Source: Rhodothermales bacterium
Lineage (GTDB): Bacteria > Bacteroidota > Rhodothermia > Rhodothermales > UBA10348
Assembly (NCBI GenBank): GCA_040221055.1
Contig: JAVJVN010000020.1
Location: forward strand, 155,208 to 219,207
Direction of reading: 5' to 3'
DNA length: 64,000 nucleotides
Program-made: the position numbers and the translations under genes
The notes under the pieces: generated by a model
What the model saw: the letters and a program-made list of their open reading frames with translations, nothing else
What the model was told of the DNA's origin: nothing
Databases searched by the model: none
Shown here: positions 19,007-27,246 of the stretch, in pieces
Numbering within the stretch: the first letter of the stretch is position 1
How the letters are laid out: the number at the start of each line of letters is the position of its first letter

Positions 19007-20158
19007 TTACACCGTCACGACTTCTTCAATCCGGGATATCCACCCCCCGGCCAAGAGCAGTTCCGCGTGCTCATCGTAGACCACCAGGGCCTGGCCCGGG
19101 GTAATGGCCTTGCGCGCCTCGAAGAAAGAGACATGCAACGTGTCGCCTTCCTGGCGCACCAGGCAGGGCGCACCCGGATCGTTGTACCGGATCTTGGCCC
19201 ATGCGTGGCGCTCCTCGCCGAGGTCCGCTGCGCCCACGAAGTTCAGCTGACCGGCCACCAGTCGATGCTGCATGAGTTCGGACTCCGGACCCACCACAAT
19301 GGTATTCGTCTCCGGATCTATCCGCGTCACGTAGGCCGGCCATCCCATGGCCACGCCCAACCCATGCCGCTGCCCGATGGTATAGAACGGATACCCCTCA
19401 TGCGTCCCCACGCGCGTGCCATCCGACAGCACCATGGGCCCCGGACCGGCCTTCTCGTCCATTTCCGGGACGCGGTCACGCAGGAACCGACGATAGTCAT
19501 TGTCCGGCACGAAACAGATCTCGTACGAGTCCGGCTTGTCCGCCACGCGGTCCAGTCCGAATTCGGAGGCCATTTCACGGATGCGCGGTTTCGTCAGTTC
19601 TCCCAACGGGAAAATGGTCCGCGACAGGTTCTCCTGCGACACACCCCAGAGTGCGTAACTCTGGTCCTTGTTGCGGTCCACACCGGGGAGCAGAGCGTAT
19701 CGGCCCGTCTCCGGATCCTGTCGGACGCGGGCGTAGTGTCCGGTCGCAATGTGCTCGCATCCCAGGTCGTCCGCCCGGCGCATGAGCGCCTCCCACTTGA
19801 TGTGCGTATTGCAGAGCACGCACGGGTTGGGCGTCCGGCCCGCCATGTATTCGTCGGTGAACCGGTTGATGACCCAGTCCCCGAATTCCTGGCGGATATC
19901 CACGATGAAGTGGGTAAAATCCCACGTGAGCGCCACCGAGCGGGCATCGTTCATGGATTCGAGCGTGCAGCATCCGACCACCTTGGCCGAAGCACCCGCC
20001 GCAGCAGCGCGTGCGGCCGCACCGCCGGAGGACGCGTGGTCCCAGGTCTTCATGGTGATGCCCACCACTTCGTATCCCTGTTGCTTGAGCAGCACGGCGG
20101 CGACAGAGGAATCCACTCCGCCGCTCATGGCTACCAGCACCCGTCCCTTCGAACTCAT
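19007..20158 (-). CDS. mnmA: tRNA-specific 2-thiouridylase MnmA
   Basis: 383 residues. The enzyme activates U34 of tRNA-Lys/Glu/Gln with ATP and inserts sulfur. PP-loop SGGVDSS at 12-18, active-site cysteines C116 (NPCVLCNTHIKW) and C215 (YEICFVPDNDYRRFL), and the C-terminal beta barrel (YDEHAELLLAGGWIS). An insert near 42-75 (ASSGG, then GCCTLESMNDARSVA) matches the form common in Bacteroidota, with an alanine-rich stretch specific to this protein. Its start codon overlaps the stop of the upstream HTH regulator (ATGA). Confidence 0.95.
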   Translation of the reverse strand: MSSKGRVLVAMSGGVDSSVAAVLLKQQGYEVVGITMKTWDHASSGGAAARAAAAGASAKVVGCCTLESMNDARSVALTWDFTHFIVDIRQEFGDWVINRFTDEYMAGRTPNPCVLCNTHIKWEALMRRADDLGCEHIATGHYARVRQDPETGRYALLPGVDRNKDQSYALWGVSQENLSRTIFPLGELTKPRIREMASEFGLDRVADKPDSYEICFVPDNDYRRFLRDRVPEMDEKAGPGPMVLSDGTRVGTHEGYPFYTIGQRHGLGVAMGWPAYVTRIDPETNTIVVGPESELMQHRLVAGQLNFVGAADLGEERHAWAKIRYNDPGAPCLVRQEGDTLHVSFFEARKAITPGQALVVYDEHAELLLAGGWISRIEEVVTV

Positions 20159-20772
20159 GATCTGTACGCTTCTGCGATGACTATCTGGATTTCGTTCAGG
20201 AAGCCATTCAAGCGCCTGAACATCCGCTGATTCGCCTCTGGACGGCGTCCGGCGGTCTCGGGCAGCACTACGGCCGACTCCAGGATGTGATCCTTGAAGA
20301 AATGGGTAGCACGCAAGGCCTCCGCCAGCGGTACCCCGGCCGAAACAATGCCTTTCGCGTAAATCCGGGCCACCACGCGGGCCTCGTCCAGGATATCGTC
20401 ACCGTCGTCGCCTTCCACGCCCACGTATTGCATGAGCAAGCCCATGAGCCGGCGTCCCAGGACCCGCTTCTCCTCCAGTTCGTCCTGGTTGGCGGACTGC
20501 GCCCAGTCGGCCTTCACATGCTTCAGGTCCTCGCGCGTCGTGGCCAGCGCGCGCTCCTGGAAATCCTCGCGGGCGGAAGCAGCAGCAGTAACAGACATCG
20601 TGCCCCGGTCCGGCCCGCGTTTCAGGCGGGCCACTTCCGACGCCGGAAACCGGCGATGCCCGCCAGGCGTCCGCACGACCTCGATCTTTCCGCTCTCGGA
20701 CCAACGCCGGAGCGTGACCGGGTGGACCCCCAGTTGCTCGGAGGCCTCCTTCAGTGTAAGCAGTTCATCCAT
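20155..20772 (-). CDS. MerR/excisionase-type HTH regulator with RsbRD-like C-terminal domain
   Basis: 205 residues. The N-terminus is a helix-turn-helix of the MerR/excisionase class (LTLKEASEQLGVHPVTLRRW, TPGGHRRFPASEVARL). A charged linker leads to an all-helical C-terminal domain (about 105-205, ILDEARVVARIYAKGIVSAG, LNGFLNEIQIVIAEAYR) that resembles the N-terminal sensing domain of RsbR-type proteins. It probably senses something through this domain and regulates transcription. It is translationally coupled to mnmA. A 68-base divergent promoter region separates it from aroQ. Confidence 0.75.
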   Translation of the reverse strand: MDELLTLKEASEQLGVHPVTLRRWSESGKIEVVRTPGGHRRFPASEVARLKRGPDRGTMSVTAAASAREDFQERALATTREDLKHVKADWAQSANQDELEEKRVLGRRLMGLLMQYVGVEGDDGDDILDEARVVARIYAKGIVSAGVPLAEALRATHFFKDHILESAVVLPETAGRRPEANQRMFRRLNGFLNEIQIVIAEAYRS

Positions 20773-20840
20773 GCTCCAATGTACGCTTCTGGACCGTATA
20801 CTGTGCCCGTCCGTACGCGGAGACCAATCCTCTTGCCACC

Positions 20841-21278
20841 ATGCGCCTGCTCGTACTCAACGGCCCGAACCTGAACCTGCTGGGTTCACGCGAGCCCCAC
20901 ATCTACGGATCGAAGACCCTGAAACATCTGGAGGATGACGTGCGCGAACGGCATCCGGACGTCTCCACTGACTGGCGCCAGAGCAACCATGAAGGGGAGT
21001 TGATCGATGCCATACAGAAGGCCGCGGACCAGGGATACACCGGCATCATCCTCAACGGCGCCGGATTCACACACACGTCAGTGGCCCTGCGGGATGCGGT
21101 GGCAGCCACACCGTTGCCCGTTGTGGAAGTCCACATCTCAAACATCCACGCGCGTGAGGAATTCCGCCAGCATACCCTGACCGGTGAGGTGGCCACCGGC
21201 GTCATCACCGGGCTGGGCACCGCAGGATACCACCTGGCCGTGCAGTACTTCCAGGAGCGCCACGCGACCACGGCATGA
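20841..21278 (+). CDS. aroQ: 3-dehydroquinate dehydratase, type II
   Basis: 145 residues, the normal length. Third step of the shikimate pathway, removing water from 3-dehydroquinate. Motifs: NGPNLNLLGSREPHIYG (catalytic R17 and Y22 on the mobile loop), RQSNHEGELIDAIQ, NGAGFTHTSVALRDA, VEVHISNIHAREEFR and the C-terminal GLGTAGYHLA. Its stop overlaps the start of the flippase gene (ATGA), an unusual pairing with no metabolic link. Confidence 0.95.
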   Translation: MRLLVLNGPNLNLLGSREPHIYGSKTLKHLEDDVRERHPDVSTDWRQSNHEGELIDAIQKAADQGYTGIILNGAGFTHTSVALRDAVAATPLPVVEVHISNIHAREEFRQHTLTGEVATGVITGLGTAGYHLAVQYFQERHATTA

Positions 21279-22792
21279 GAGGCCGCATACGGCAGCTCGC
21301 CTCGGACACCGCCGTCTACGGTGTATCGTCCATCGTGGGGCGGTTGGTCAACTTCCTGCTCTTCCCGCTCTATTCGCACGTCTTCCTGCCGGATGCGTAC
21401 GGGCCCATCATCGTGCTGTACGCCGCGTTCGTCTTCCTGAACATCGTGTACCAGCACGGCATGGAATCGGCCTACCTGAAGTTCGCCTCCGACGAGGAGG
21501 TGAGCGGGGACGGCCGGCATGGTGGGCGCAGTGCAGCCTTCACCACCGCCGTGCTCTCCGTGGGCGGGGTCATGCTGGTGTGCACGGTCCTCATGCTGGC
21601 GTTCCGGAGTCCGTTTGCGGCCCTCATCGGGCTCGACACACGGCATCTGCACCTGCTGGGTTGGGCCGCGGCCATCCTGGCGCTGGACGCCCTGGCCATC
21701 GTTCCGTTTGCGGATTTGCGTCTCCGGAATCGCCCCTGGACCTTCGCCGGCGTGCGCCTGGCGAACATCGCCGTGAACGTGGGGCTGAACCTGTGGCTGC
21801 TGCTCGGCCTGGACATGGGCGTGGAAGCCATCCTGATGGCCAATGCGGCGGCCTCGGCGGTGACCGTACTGCTGCTCGTGCCCGTCATGACGCATCGGAT
21901 GGCGGCGCGCACGGACCGGGCGCTGTGGCGGAAGATGCTCGCATTCGGCCTGCCCTTCGTACCGGGTGGGTTGGGATACGCGCTCACGGAGCGCATCAAC
22001 ATTTTCTTCCTGGAGCGGATGGATGCGTCGCGGGTCATTGAACTCTACGGCGACCGGTTCACCGATCCCGGCCTGGCACAACGGGCCGCAGAGCTGGGTC
22101 CGGGGGTATACACCGAATATGTGGTCGGGACGTACGGCGGCATGATCAAACTGGCCGTGCTCATGGCCCTGTTCGTGCAGATGTTCCGCTACGCGTGGCA
22201 GCCGTTCTTCCTGCAGCGCCGGCGGGACGACGATGCGCCGGAGCTGTTCGGCAAGGTGTTCTTCCTGCTCACCTGGATGCTCGGCGCCGTGCTGTTGGCC
22301 GTGTCGTTCCTGGCAGACAACATCGTGTCCCTGCCGTTGCCGGGCGACCGGTACTTGATCGGGCCGGCATACTGGATGGGGCTGAGCATCATTCCGGTTG
22401 CGCTGCTGGGGTATTTCTTCCAGGGATGGTACTACCATTTTTCGGCCGGGGCATACATCCGGGAACGGACCCGGTGGTTCCTGCACGCGACGCTGGCCGG
22501 CAGCGCGGTGGCCGTGGCCGTGAATGCGCTGTTCGTACCGATGTACGGGATGATGGCAGCTGCTGCCGGGACCGCCGCCGCCTATGCCACCATGGCCCTG
22601 GTCCTGCTCTGGCTCGTGCGGCCGGTCTACCCGGTGCCCTACGCCTGGGGCCGGGTACTCGTGCTGCTGGCCGTGGGTGTGGGCGTTTTTGCGGTCTGGA
22701 CGTTCGTGCCGGGCGCCGACGGTCTGCTGCCTGAACTCGGGATGGTGACCGTGTACGCAGTAGTGGGCGGGGTGCTGGCCAGGCGAGCCTGA
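21275..22792 (+). CDS. Polysaccharide flippase of the MATE/Wzx-like superfamily
   Basis: 505 residues with about 12-14 membrane helices. The N-terminus (ASDTAVYGVSSIVGRLVNFLLFPLYSHVF) is the family signature; FGLPFVPGGLGYALTERINIFFLERM is the mid-protein repeat. Proteins of this type flip lipid-linked sugar chains across the inner membrane. No glycosyltransferases lie beside it, so the partner pathway is not visible. Translationally coupled to aroQ. Confidence 0.86.
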   Translation: MRGRIRQLASDTAVYGVSSIVGRLVNFLLFPLYSHVFLPDAYGPIIVLYAAFVFLNIVYQHGMESAYLKFASDEEVSGDGRHGGRSAAFTTAVLSVGGVMLVCTVLMLAFRSPFAALIGLDTRHLHLLGWAAAILALDALAIVPFADLRLRNRPWTFAGVRLANIAVNVGLNLWLLLGLDMGVEAILMANAAASAVTVLLLVPVMTHRMAARTDRALWRKMLAFGLPFVPGGLGYALTERINIFFLERMDASRVIELYGDRFTDPGLAQRAAELGPGVYTEYVVGTYGGMIKLAVLMALFVQMFRYAWQPFFLQRRRDDDAPELFGKVFFLLTWMLGAVLLAVSFLADNIVSLPLPGDRYLIGPAYWMGLSIIPVALLGYFFQGWYYHFSAGAYIRERTRWFLHATLAGSAVAVAVNALFVPMYGMMAAAAGTAAAYATMALVLLWLVRPVYPVPYAWGRVLVLLAVGVGVFAVWTFVPGADGLLPELGMVTVYAVVGGVLARRA

Positions 22793-22895
22793 CACTCCGG
22801 TCGGAATCGGCAGGTGCAACGCGCGGGCAAACCATTCCGTAGGCGGGACGGTCCAAAGCCAAAGCCAGCCTGTCTCATTCAGCCCCCTGCGTGCC

Positions 22896-25328
22896 ATGTT
22901 CCGCAATTATCTCGTGACCGCGCTCCGCGCGTTCCGCCGTCGTCCCGTCTATGCCATCGTGAATGTGGTCGGCTTGGCGCTCGGCATGGCCGCGTGCGTC
23001 CTCATCCTGACGCTCGTCCACTTCGAATGGAGCTTTGACCGCTATCACGAGAACGCGAATCGGATCCACAAGACCAACTTCCGCTACCTGACGCCCGACG
23101 GAACGCCGGAATACCAGCTCATGATGACGCCCGAATTCACACCGGCGTTCAAGGATGCGTTTCCGGCCATAGAACGGGCCACACGCCTCGTGCAGAATTC
23201 CATGGACATCCGGACCGGCGATGAGGTGTACCGCCGGATGATGGCCGAAGTGGACCATGACTTCTTCCGGATGTTCACCGTGCCGCTCCTGGCCGGGGAT
23301 GTTGAACGGGTCCTGCTGTCCCCCGACGACATGGTCATCTCCCGCTCCACGGCCGAGGCTTGGTACGGCTCGGCCGAAGCGGCCGTCGGTCAGTCGACCA
23401 ATATTTCCCGGGGTGATCTGAACAAGGACTTTACGGTCGTCGGGGTCTTCGAGGACTTCCCGGCCTGGTCCTCCATCACCTTCGATGTAGCCGTGTCGTT
23501 CGAGAATTACGGGGACATCCGGCTCGGTGGCAACAACTGGGGCGGCCGGACCTCCACGTACATCCTCCTGGCAGAGGGCACCGACGCCGAGGCGTTCGAA
23601 GCCGGACTCGGGCCGCACGTCGATACCGCATTCGCGGAATACGTCGAGGCCATGCGCGGCGCATCCCGGATGGCCACGCACGATGGCGCGTACACCCTTG
23701 AACTGCAACCGCTGGCCGACGTGCACCGGTCCCCCGAAGTGGGTGTGAGATATGAGCGCGCCGTCCACAATCCACTGTATTCCTGGATTCTCGGGGGTAT
23801 CGGCCTGCTCATCCTGCTCATTGCATGCATCAACTTCATGACGCTGTCCGTCGGGCAATCCGCCACGCGGGCCCATGAGGTCGGCATCCGGAAGGCGCTG
23901 GGCGCCGATCGCGGGCAGCTCATGAAACAGTATCTGGGTGAATCGATGGTGCTGGCAGGCGGTGCCCTGCTGACCGGCCTGGCCCTCGCGGTAGTGCTCC
24001 AGCCGTGGTTCAACACGCTGACGGGCAAGGAACTGTCCATCCTGGGTCTGTCGCCCGTCCTGCTGGTGGTCGGAATCCTGGCCTTGCTCGCCACCGTCGG
24101 TCTGATTGCGGGCGGATACCCCGCCGTGGTCCTGTCACGGTTCCAGCCCGCCCGCGTCCTGAAGGGCGAAACCCCGAAGTCCGGTCGCGGCCTTCTGACA
24201 CGGAGTCTGGTCGTTCTGCAATACACGATCTCTATCGGCCTCCTCTCAAGCCTGTTCATCATGAGCCAGCAGATTGACCATCTCCTGAATGCCGACATGG
24301 GGTACGATGCCGAGCGTGTGGTGGCCATCGAAGCCCGCGGATTGGACCCGAATCGTGCCGAGGACTACGTGGAAGCGTATCGCCAGGCGGTCATGCCCTC
24401 CGGATACGTCGAGAATGTGGCCCGGGCCGGACAGGCTTTCACCCGGAGCAGTGACCGGAACGGCTGGGCCGATGCGCAGGGCATCCAGCGCCAAGCCTAC
24501 AATTTCGGCGTGGATTACGACTACGTGGACGTGATGGGCATGGAAATCGTGGCCGGGCGCAATTATTCGAAGGACTACCCGGCCGATCCCACGAATTCCA
24601 TCCTCGTGAACGAGGCCCTCGTACGGGAATTCGGGATCGAGGAGCCGGTGGGACATATCATGCACGGGTGGCTCTCGTTCATCTATGAGACCCCGCCGAC
24701 CATCATTGGCGTCGTGGAGGACTTCAACTACCAATCGCTGCACACGGCTGTGCAGCCTGCCGTCCTGAACATGCACCCGGGCTACTACAATCGGTTGGGC
24801 GCCATCCTGGTCCGGCTGAAACCTGGCAATACCGAGCAGGCGCTGGCTGCGCTGGAGGAGGCGTGGTCCGTCGTGGCGCCCGGTGCGCCCTATGCGTGGG
24901 CCTTCGTGTCTGACGACATGGCCCGGCAGTATGCCACCGAGCAGCAGTGGCAGGATATCGTGACGTGGTCGTCCATCCTGGCCCTCATCATTGCCTGCAT
25001 GGGCGTCTTCGGGTTGGCCTTGCTGACCGTTACGCGCCGCATAAAGGAGATCGGCATCCGGAAGGTCCTTGGCGCGAGCGCCGGCAGCATTGTCCGCCTG
25101 GTTTCCGGTGAGTTCGCAGTCCTCGTGGTGATCTCGTCCATACTGGCCGTCCCGCTGGCCTGGTTCGCCATGGACCGCTGGCTGGAAAACTTTGCTTACC
25201 GCATGGATATGGGCGCCGGCGTCTTCGTGTTGGCTACTGCCGCCGCGCTGTTCGTGGCCATGATGACCGTGGCCTGGCACGCGTGGAACGCCGCTCGGGT
25301 GGATCCGGCGCGGACGCTGAGGCAGTAG
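22896..25328 (+). CDS. FtsX/MacB-type ABC permease without ATPase
   Basis: 810 residues. The start MFRNYLVTALRAFRRRPVYA opens into helix 1 (VNVVGLALGMAACVLILTLV), then a large periplasmic MacB-type domain (about 50-280), three helices with the FtsX core (LSVGQSATRAHEVGIRKALGA), a second periplasmic domain, and a second FtsX core near the end (RRIKEIGIRKVLGASAGSIV). This doubled layout is the form in which both permease halves sit in one chain. No ATPase lies nearby. Substrate unknown; the family moves lipoproteins, peptides or antibiotics or drives envelope signalling. Unlike the other two such permeases in the window it has no prefix domain and no PadR neighbour. Confidence 0.9.
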   Translation: MFRNYLVTALRAFRRRPVYAIVNVVGLALGMAACVLILTLVHFEWSFDRYHENANRIHKTNFRYLTPDGTPEYQLMMTPEFTPAFKDAFPAIERATRLVQNSMDIRTGDEVYRRMMAEVDHDFFRMFTVPLLAGDVERVLLSPDDMVISRSTAEAWYGSAEAAVGQSTNISRGDLNKDFTVVGVFEDFPAWSSITFDVAVSFENYGDIRLGGNNWGGRTSTYILLAEGTDAEAFEAGLGPHVDTAFAEYVEAMRGASRMATHDGAYTLELQPLADVHRSPEVGVRYERAVHNPLYSWILGGIGLLILLIACINFMTLSVGQSATRAHEVGIRKALGADRGQLMKQYLGESMVLAGGALLTGLALAVVLQPWFNTLTGKELSILGLSPVLLVVGILALLATVGLIAGGYPAVVLSRFQPARVLKGETPKSGRGLLTRSLVVLQYTISIGLLSSLFIMSQQIDHLLNADMGYDAERVVAIEARGLDPNRAEDYVEAYRQAVMPSGYVENVARAGQAFTRSSDRNGWADAQGIQRQAYNFGVDYDYVDVMGMEIVAGRNYSKDYPADPTNSILVNEALVREFGIEEPVGHIMHGWLSFIYETPPTIIGVVEDFNYQSLHTAVQPAVLNMHPGYYNRLGAILVRLKPGNTEQALAALEEAWSVVAPGAPYAWAFVSDDMARQYATEQQWQDIVTWSSILALIIACMGVFGLALLTVTRRIKEIGIRKVLGASAGSIVRLVSGEFAVLVVISSILAVPLAWFAMDRWLENFAYRMDMGAGVFVLATAAALFVAMMTVAWHAWNAARVDPARTLRQ

Positions 25329-25365
25329 TCTTGCGCGTTCACGGAAATTTCGTAAGTTGGCGCGC

Positions 25366-26391
25366 ATGGCTTCCCATGAGCACATACGCAGCCTGGTTGA
25401 GGGCCTGACCGCGCCCCAACCGACCCGCGCTGCCATCCAGGCCGGCGTGGATCATGCCTACCGGCTGGCCCGGGCGTACCTGAGAACGGCGCGCAGCCAC
25501 TCGGTCATTGCGCACGTCCTGGTGTGCCGCCCTGACCGGGACCTGCCGCTGGACCTGATTGCCGATCTGTTCGAAACCAACGAACTGGGACAGTTCGTGC
25601 GGATCCGCGATTACTTCTCCGACCCTGCCCATTGGGAGTCCCAGGCAGCGGTGGACCGGGCCTGGAAGCGCCTGGTTTTGGGCACCGTTTCCGACGGACT
25701 GTTCGCACGGTACAAGGACGCGGACGGATCGCTGTCCAGGATTGTCCGCAACCTGAAACGGATTGCCCGGACCCTCGAGGAAGACCTGGAACTCGTCCGG
25801 TACGGTGGTCGACTCCGAATCCAGATCAAGGACGCGCCACCCGAGCGGTTGCATCTCCCGGTCCTGCTGCCCGAATACATGGACCCGTACCTCCGGCGTG
25901 CCATGAAGGACGGGGTCGATTTGAGCCGGGTCCTGATGGAGGTGAAGAGCGTGCTCACGGCCCAGACCGACCACGCGCCCCATTTCGAATTGACCACGCT
26001 GGCGCTCCTGCTGCGCTCCACGACCGTCCGGCTGCATGGCGAAGCCCCCTCCTCCACGCGCGAGACGAGTCCCGACCTGCCGGCCACCCTCCGACGTGCC
26101 GTTGCTCGGGTCCGGAAATCCAGGTACGCCTTCTACGTGGAGCGGGAACGGCTCACGGGACAGGAGTACGACCTGATGTGTCAAGCCGTCGAAATCCGGA
26201 TGGTGTCCCACGCCGAGATCGGTTTCGGTCACGTTACGTCCAACATGCTCGCACTCCAGGAACTCATCCCGGACCTGTCGGAAGAACACTATCGTCAACA
26301 CTATCGCAGCATCTTCGAGTACCTTTTCCAGTTGGTCCGGGACGAATTGGAGAAATCCCTCCTGAAATCGGCAACCCCCACGCGTCGGTAG
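25366..26391 (+). CDS. Uncharacterised helical protein, first gene of the S16-protease cassette
   Basis: 341 residues from ATG 25366 (a TTG three codons earlier is also in frame). Mostly helical, no membrane segment, no signal peptide. I do not recognise a family. Notable parts are AYRLARAYLRTARSHSVIAH near the N-terminus, a basic-amphipathic stretch DGLFARYKDADGSLSRIVRN (about 110-130), and a C-terminal helical region rich in Glu and Tyr. It lacks an obvious sigma-factor HTH. It sits 36 bases before the next gene on the same strand and 37 bases after the permease. TTGCGC (25331) and TAAGTTGG (25353) may form a promoter very close to the start. Confidence 0.7.
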   Translation: MASHEHIRSLVEGLTAPQPTRAAIQAGVDHAYRLARAYLRTARSHSVIAHVLVCRPDRDLPLDLIADLFETNELGQFVRIRDYFSDPAHWESQAAVDRAWKRLVLGTVSDGLFARYKDADGSLSRIVRNLKRIARTLEEDLELVRYGGRLRIQIKDAPPERLHLPVLLPEYMDPYLRRAMKDGVDLSRVLMEVKSVLTAQTDHAPHFELTTLALLLRSTTVRLHGEAPSSTRETSPDLPATLRRAVARVRKSRYAFYVERERLTGQEYDLMCQAVEIRMVSHAEIGFGHVTSNMLALQELIPDLSEEHYRQHYRSIFEYLFQLVRDELEKSLLKSATPTRR

Positions 26392-26427
26392 GATATACAT
26401 ATAAAGTCAGCCTTTTATTTCACGCCC

Positions 26428-27246
26428 GTGATCGACGTCATCGAAGCCTTGGTATGGACCCCCTCTGCGCTCCCCGAGCCAGAGCTGCGGCACGCCGAGC
26501 AGTTGGTGGCGACGGATCCCGTGGCGCGCGACCTGTGGGAGTTCCTGTCGGCCCTCCGGGCGGAAATGCTGGACCACGCATCGGAATGGAATCCGGAGGA
26601 CATGCCGACCCATGTCCGGACGTTCGCGGAATCGCTCTACACGCCACCGCGCCGGATTCCGCTCCGGATGAAGCGCGAAGTGGACCGGGACGTGAAAACC
26701 CGAACCGCCCTGCGGACCAACATGGCCGCCGCGACCGCCTCCCGCAGCACCCGATTCCGTTCGCTGGGGTCCATGCTCAATCGGGAAGAGGGCATCCTGG
26801 TCCGTTTCCTGCTCGACGACGAAGCCGACCTGGTCCGGGGCTACGCCCTTTCGACGTCCGGTGTCGACGTGACCACCTCGGTCGTGGTGCTCGAGGGCCA
26901 TGCACAACCCATTTGTCCGGACGCCAACGGGGCTTTTTCCTTTCCGGCGTCGTGGGTCCGACCGCCTTCGTCCTTGGCCGACCAGAATGTGGACCTGTTG
27001 CTGCCCGTGGCCGCCCTCGCCTTTGAAGGTCGTCCAGAGGATTTCACCATCCATCATCCGGATTCCGGAGAGGTCATGGCCACGTTTTCCGTGCGCGGGA
27101 AGGACCTGATACCCGCCATTTCCACAGACGGGCCCTATCACCTGACGGCCACATGCTCGGGAGGCGACGCCACGGTCCTTGTGGACAATGAGCCGGTTCC
27201 ATGCGATCCCGGCGTTCCGTGCGTCATCAGGGCGTATGCCCGGTGA
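26428..27246 (+). CDS. Uncharacterised protein with anti-sigma-like N-terminus, second gene of the cassette
   Basis: 272 residues from a GTG start. The N-terminal 60 residues (PEPELRHAEQLVATDPVARD then LWEFLSALRAEM) have the helix pattern often seen in anti-sigma or zf-HC2-like domains, but without zinc ligands. A basic linker follows. The C-terminal half is beta-rich (ILVRFLLDDEADLVRGYALS, SVVVLEGHAQPICPDANGAF) and could be one or two carboxypeptidase-regulatory-like or Ig-like domains. No membrane helix. The last 11 bases overlap the S16-protease gene. Function is unknown; a partner or substrate of the protease is an inference from position only. Confidence 0.7.
   Translation: MIDVIEALVWTPSALPEPELRHAEQLVATDPVARDLWEFLSALRAEMLDHASEWNPEDMPTHVRTFAESLYTPPRRIPLRMKREVDRDVKTRTALRTNMAAATASRSTRFRSLGSMLNREEGILVRFLLDDEADLVRGYALSTSGVDVTTSVVVLEGHAQPICPDANGAFSFPASWVRPPSSLADQNVDLLLPVAALAFEGRPEDFTIHHPDSGEVMATFSVRGKDLIPAISTDGPYHLTATCSGGDATVLVDNEPVPCDPGVPCVIRAYAR

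Noticed and set aside
20903..22906. 667-codon minus-strand open frame opposite aroQ and the flippase gene
   Set aside because: Low-complexity His/Arg/Gln/Gly composition and full overlap with two recognisable genes.
25366..26391. First cassette gene as an ECF sigma factor
   Set aside because: The gene pair resembles a sigma/anti-sigma set by position, but no region 2 or region 4 helix-turn-helix signature can be seen.
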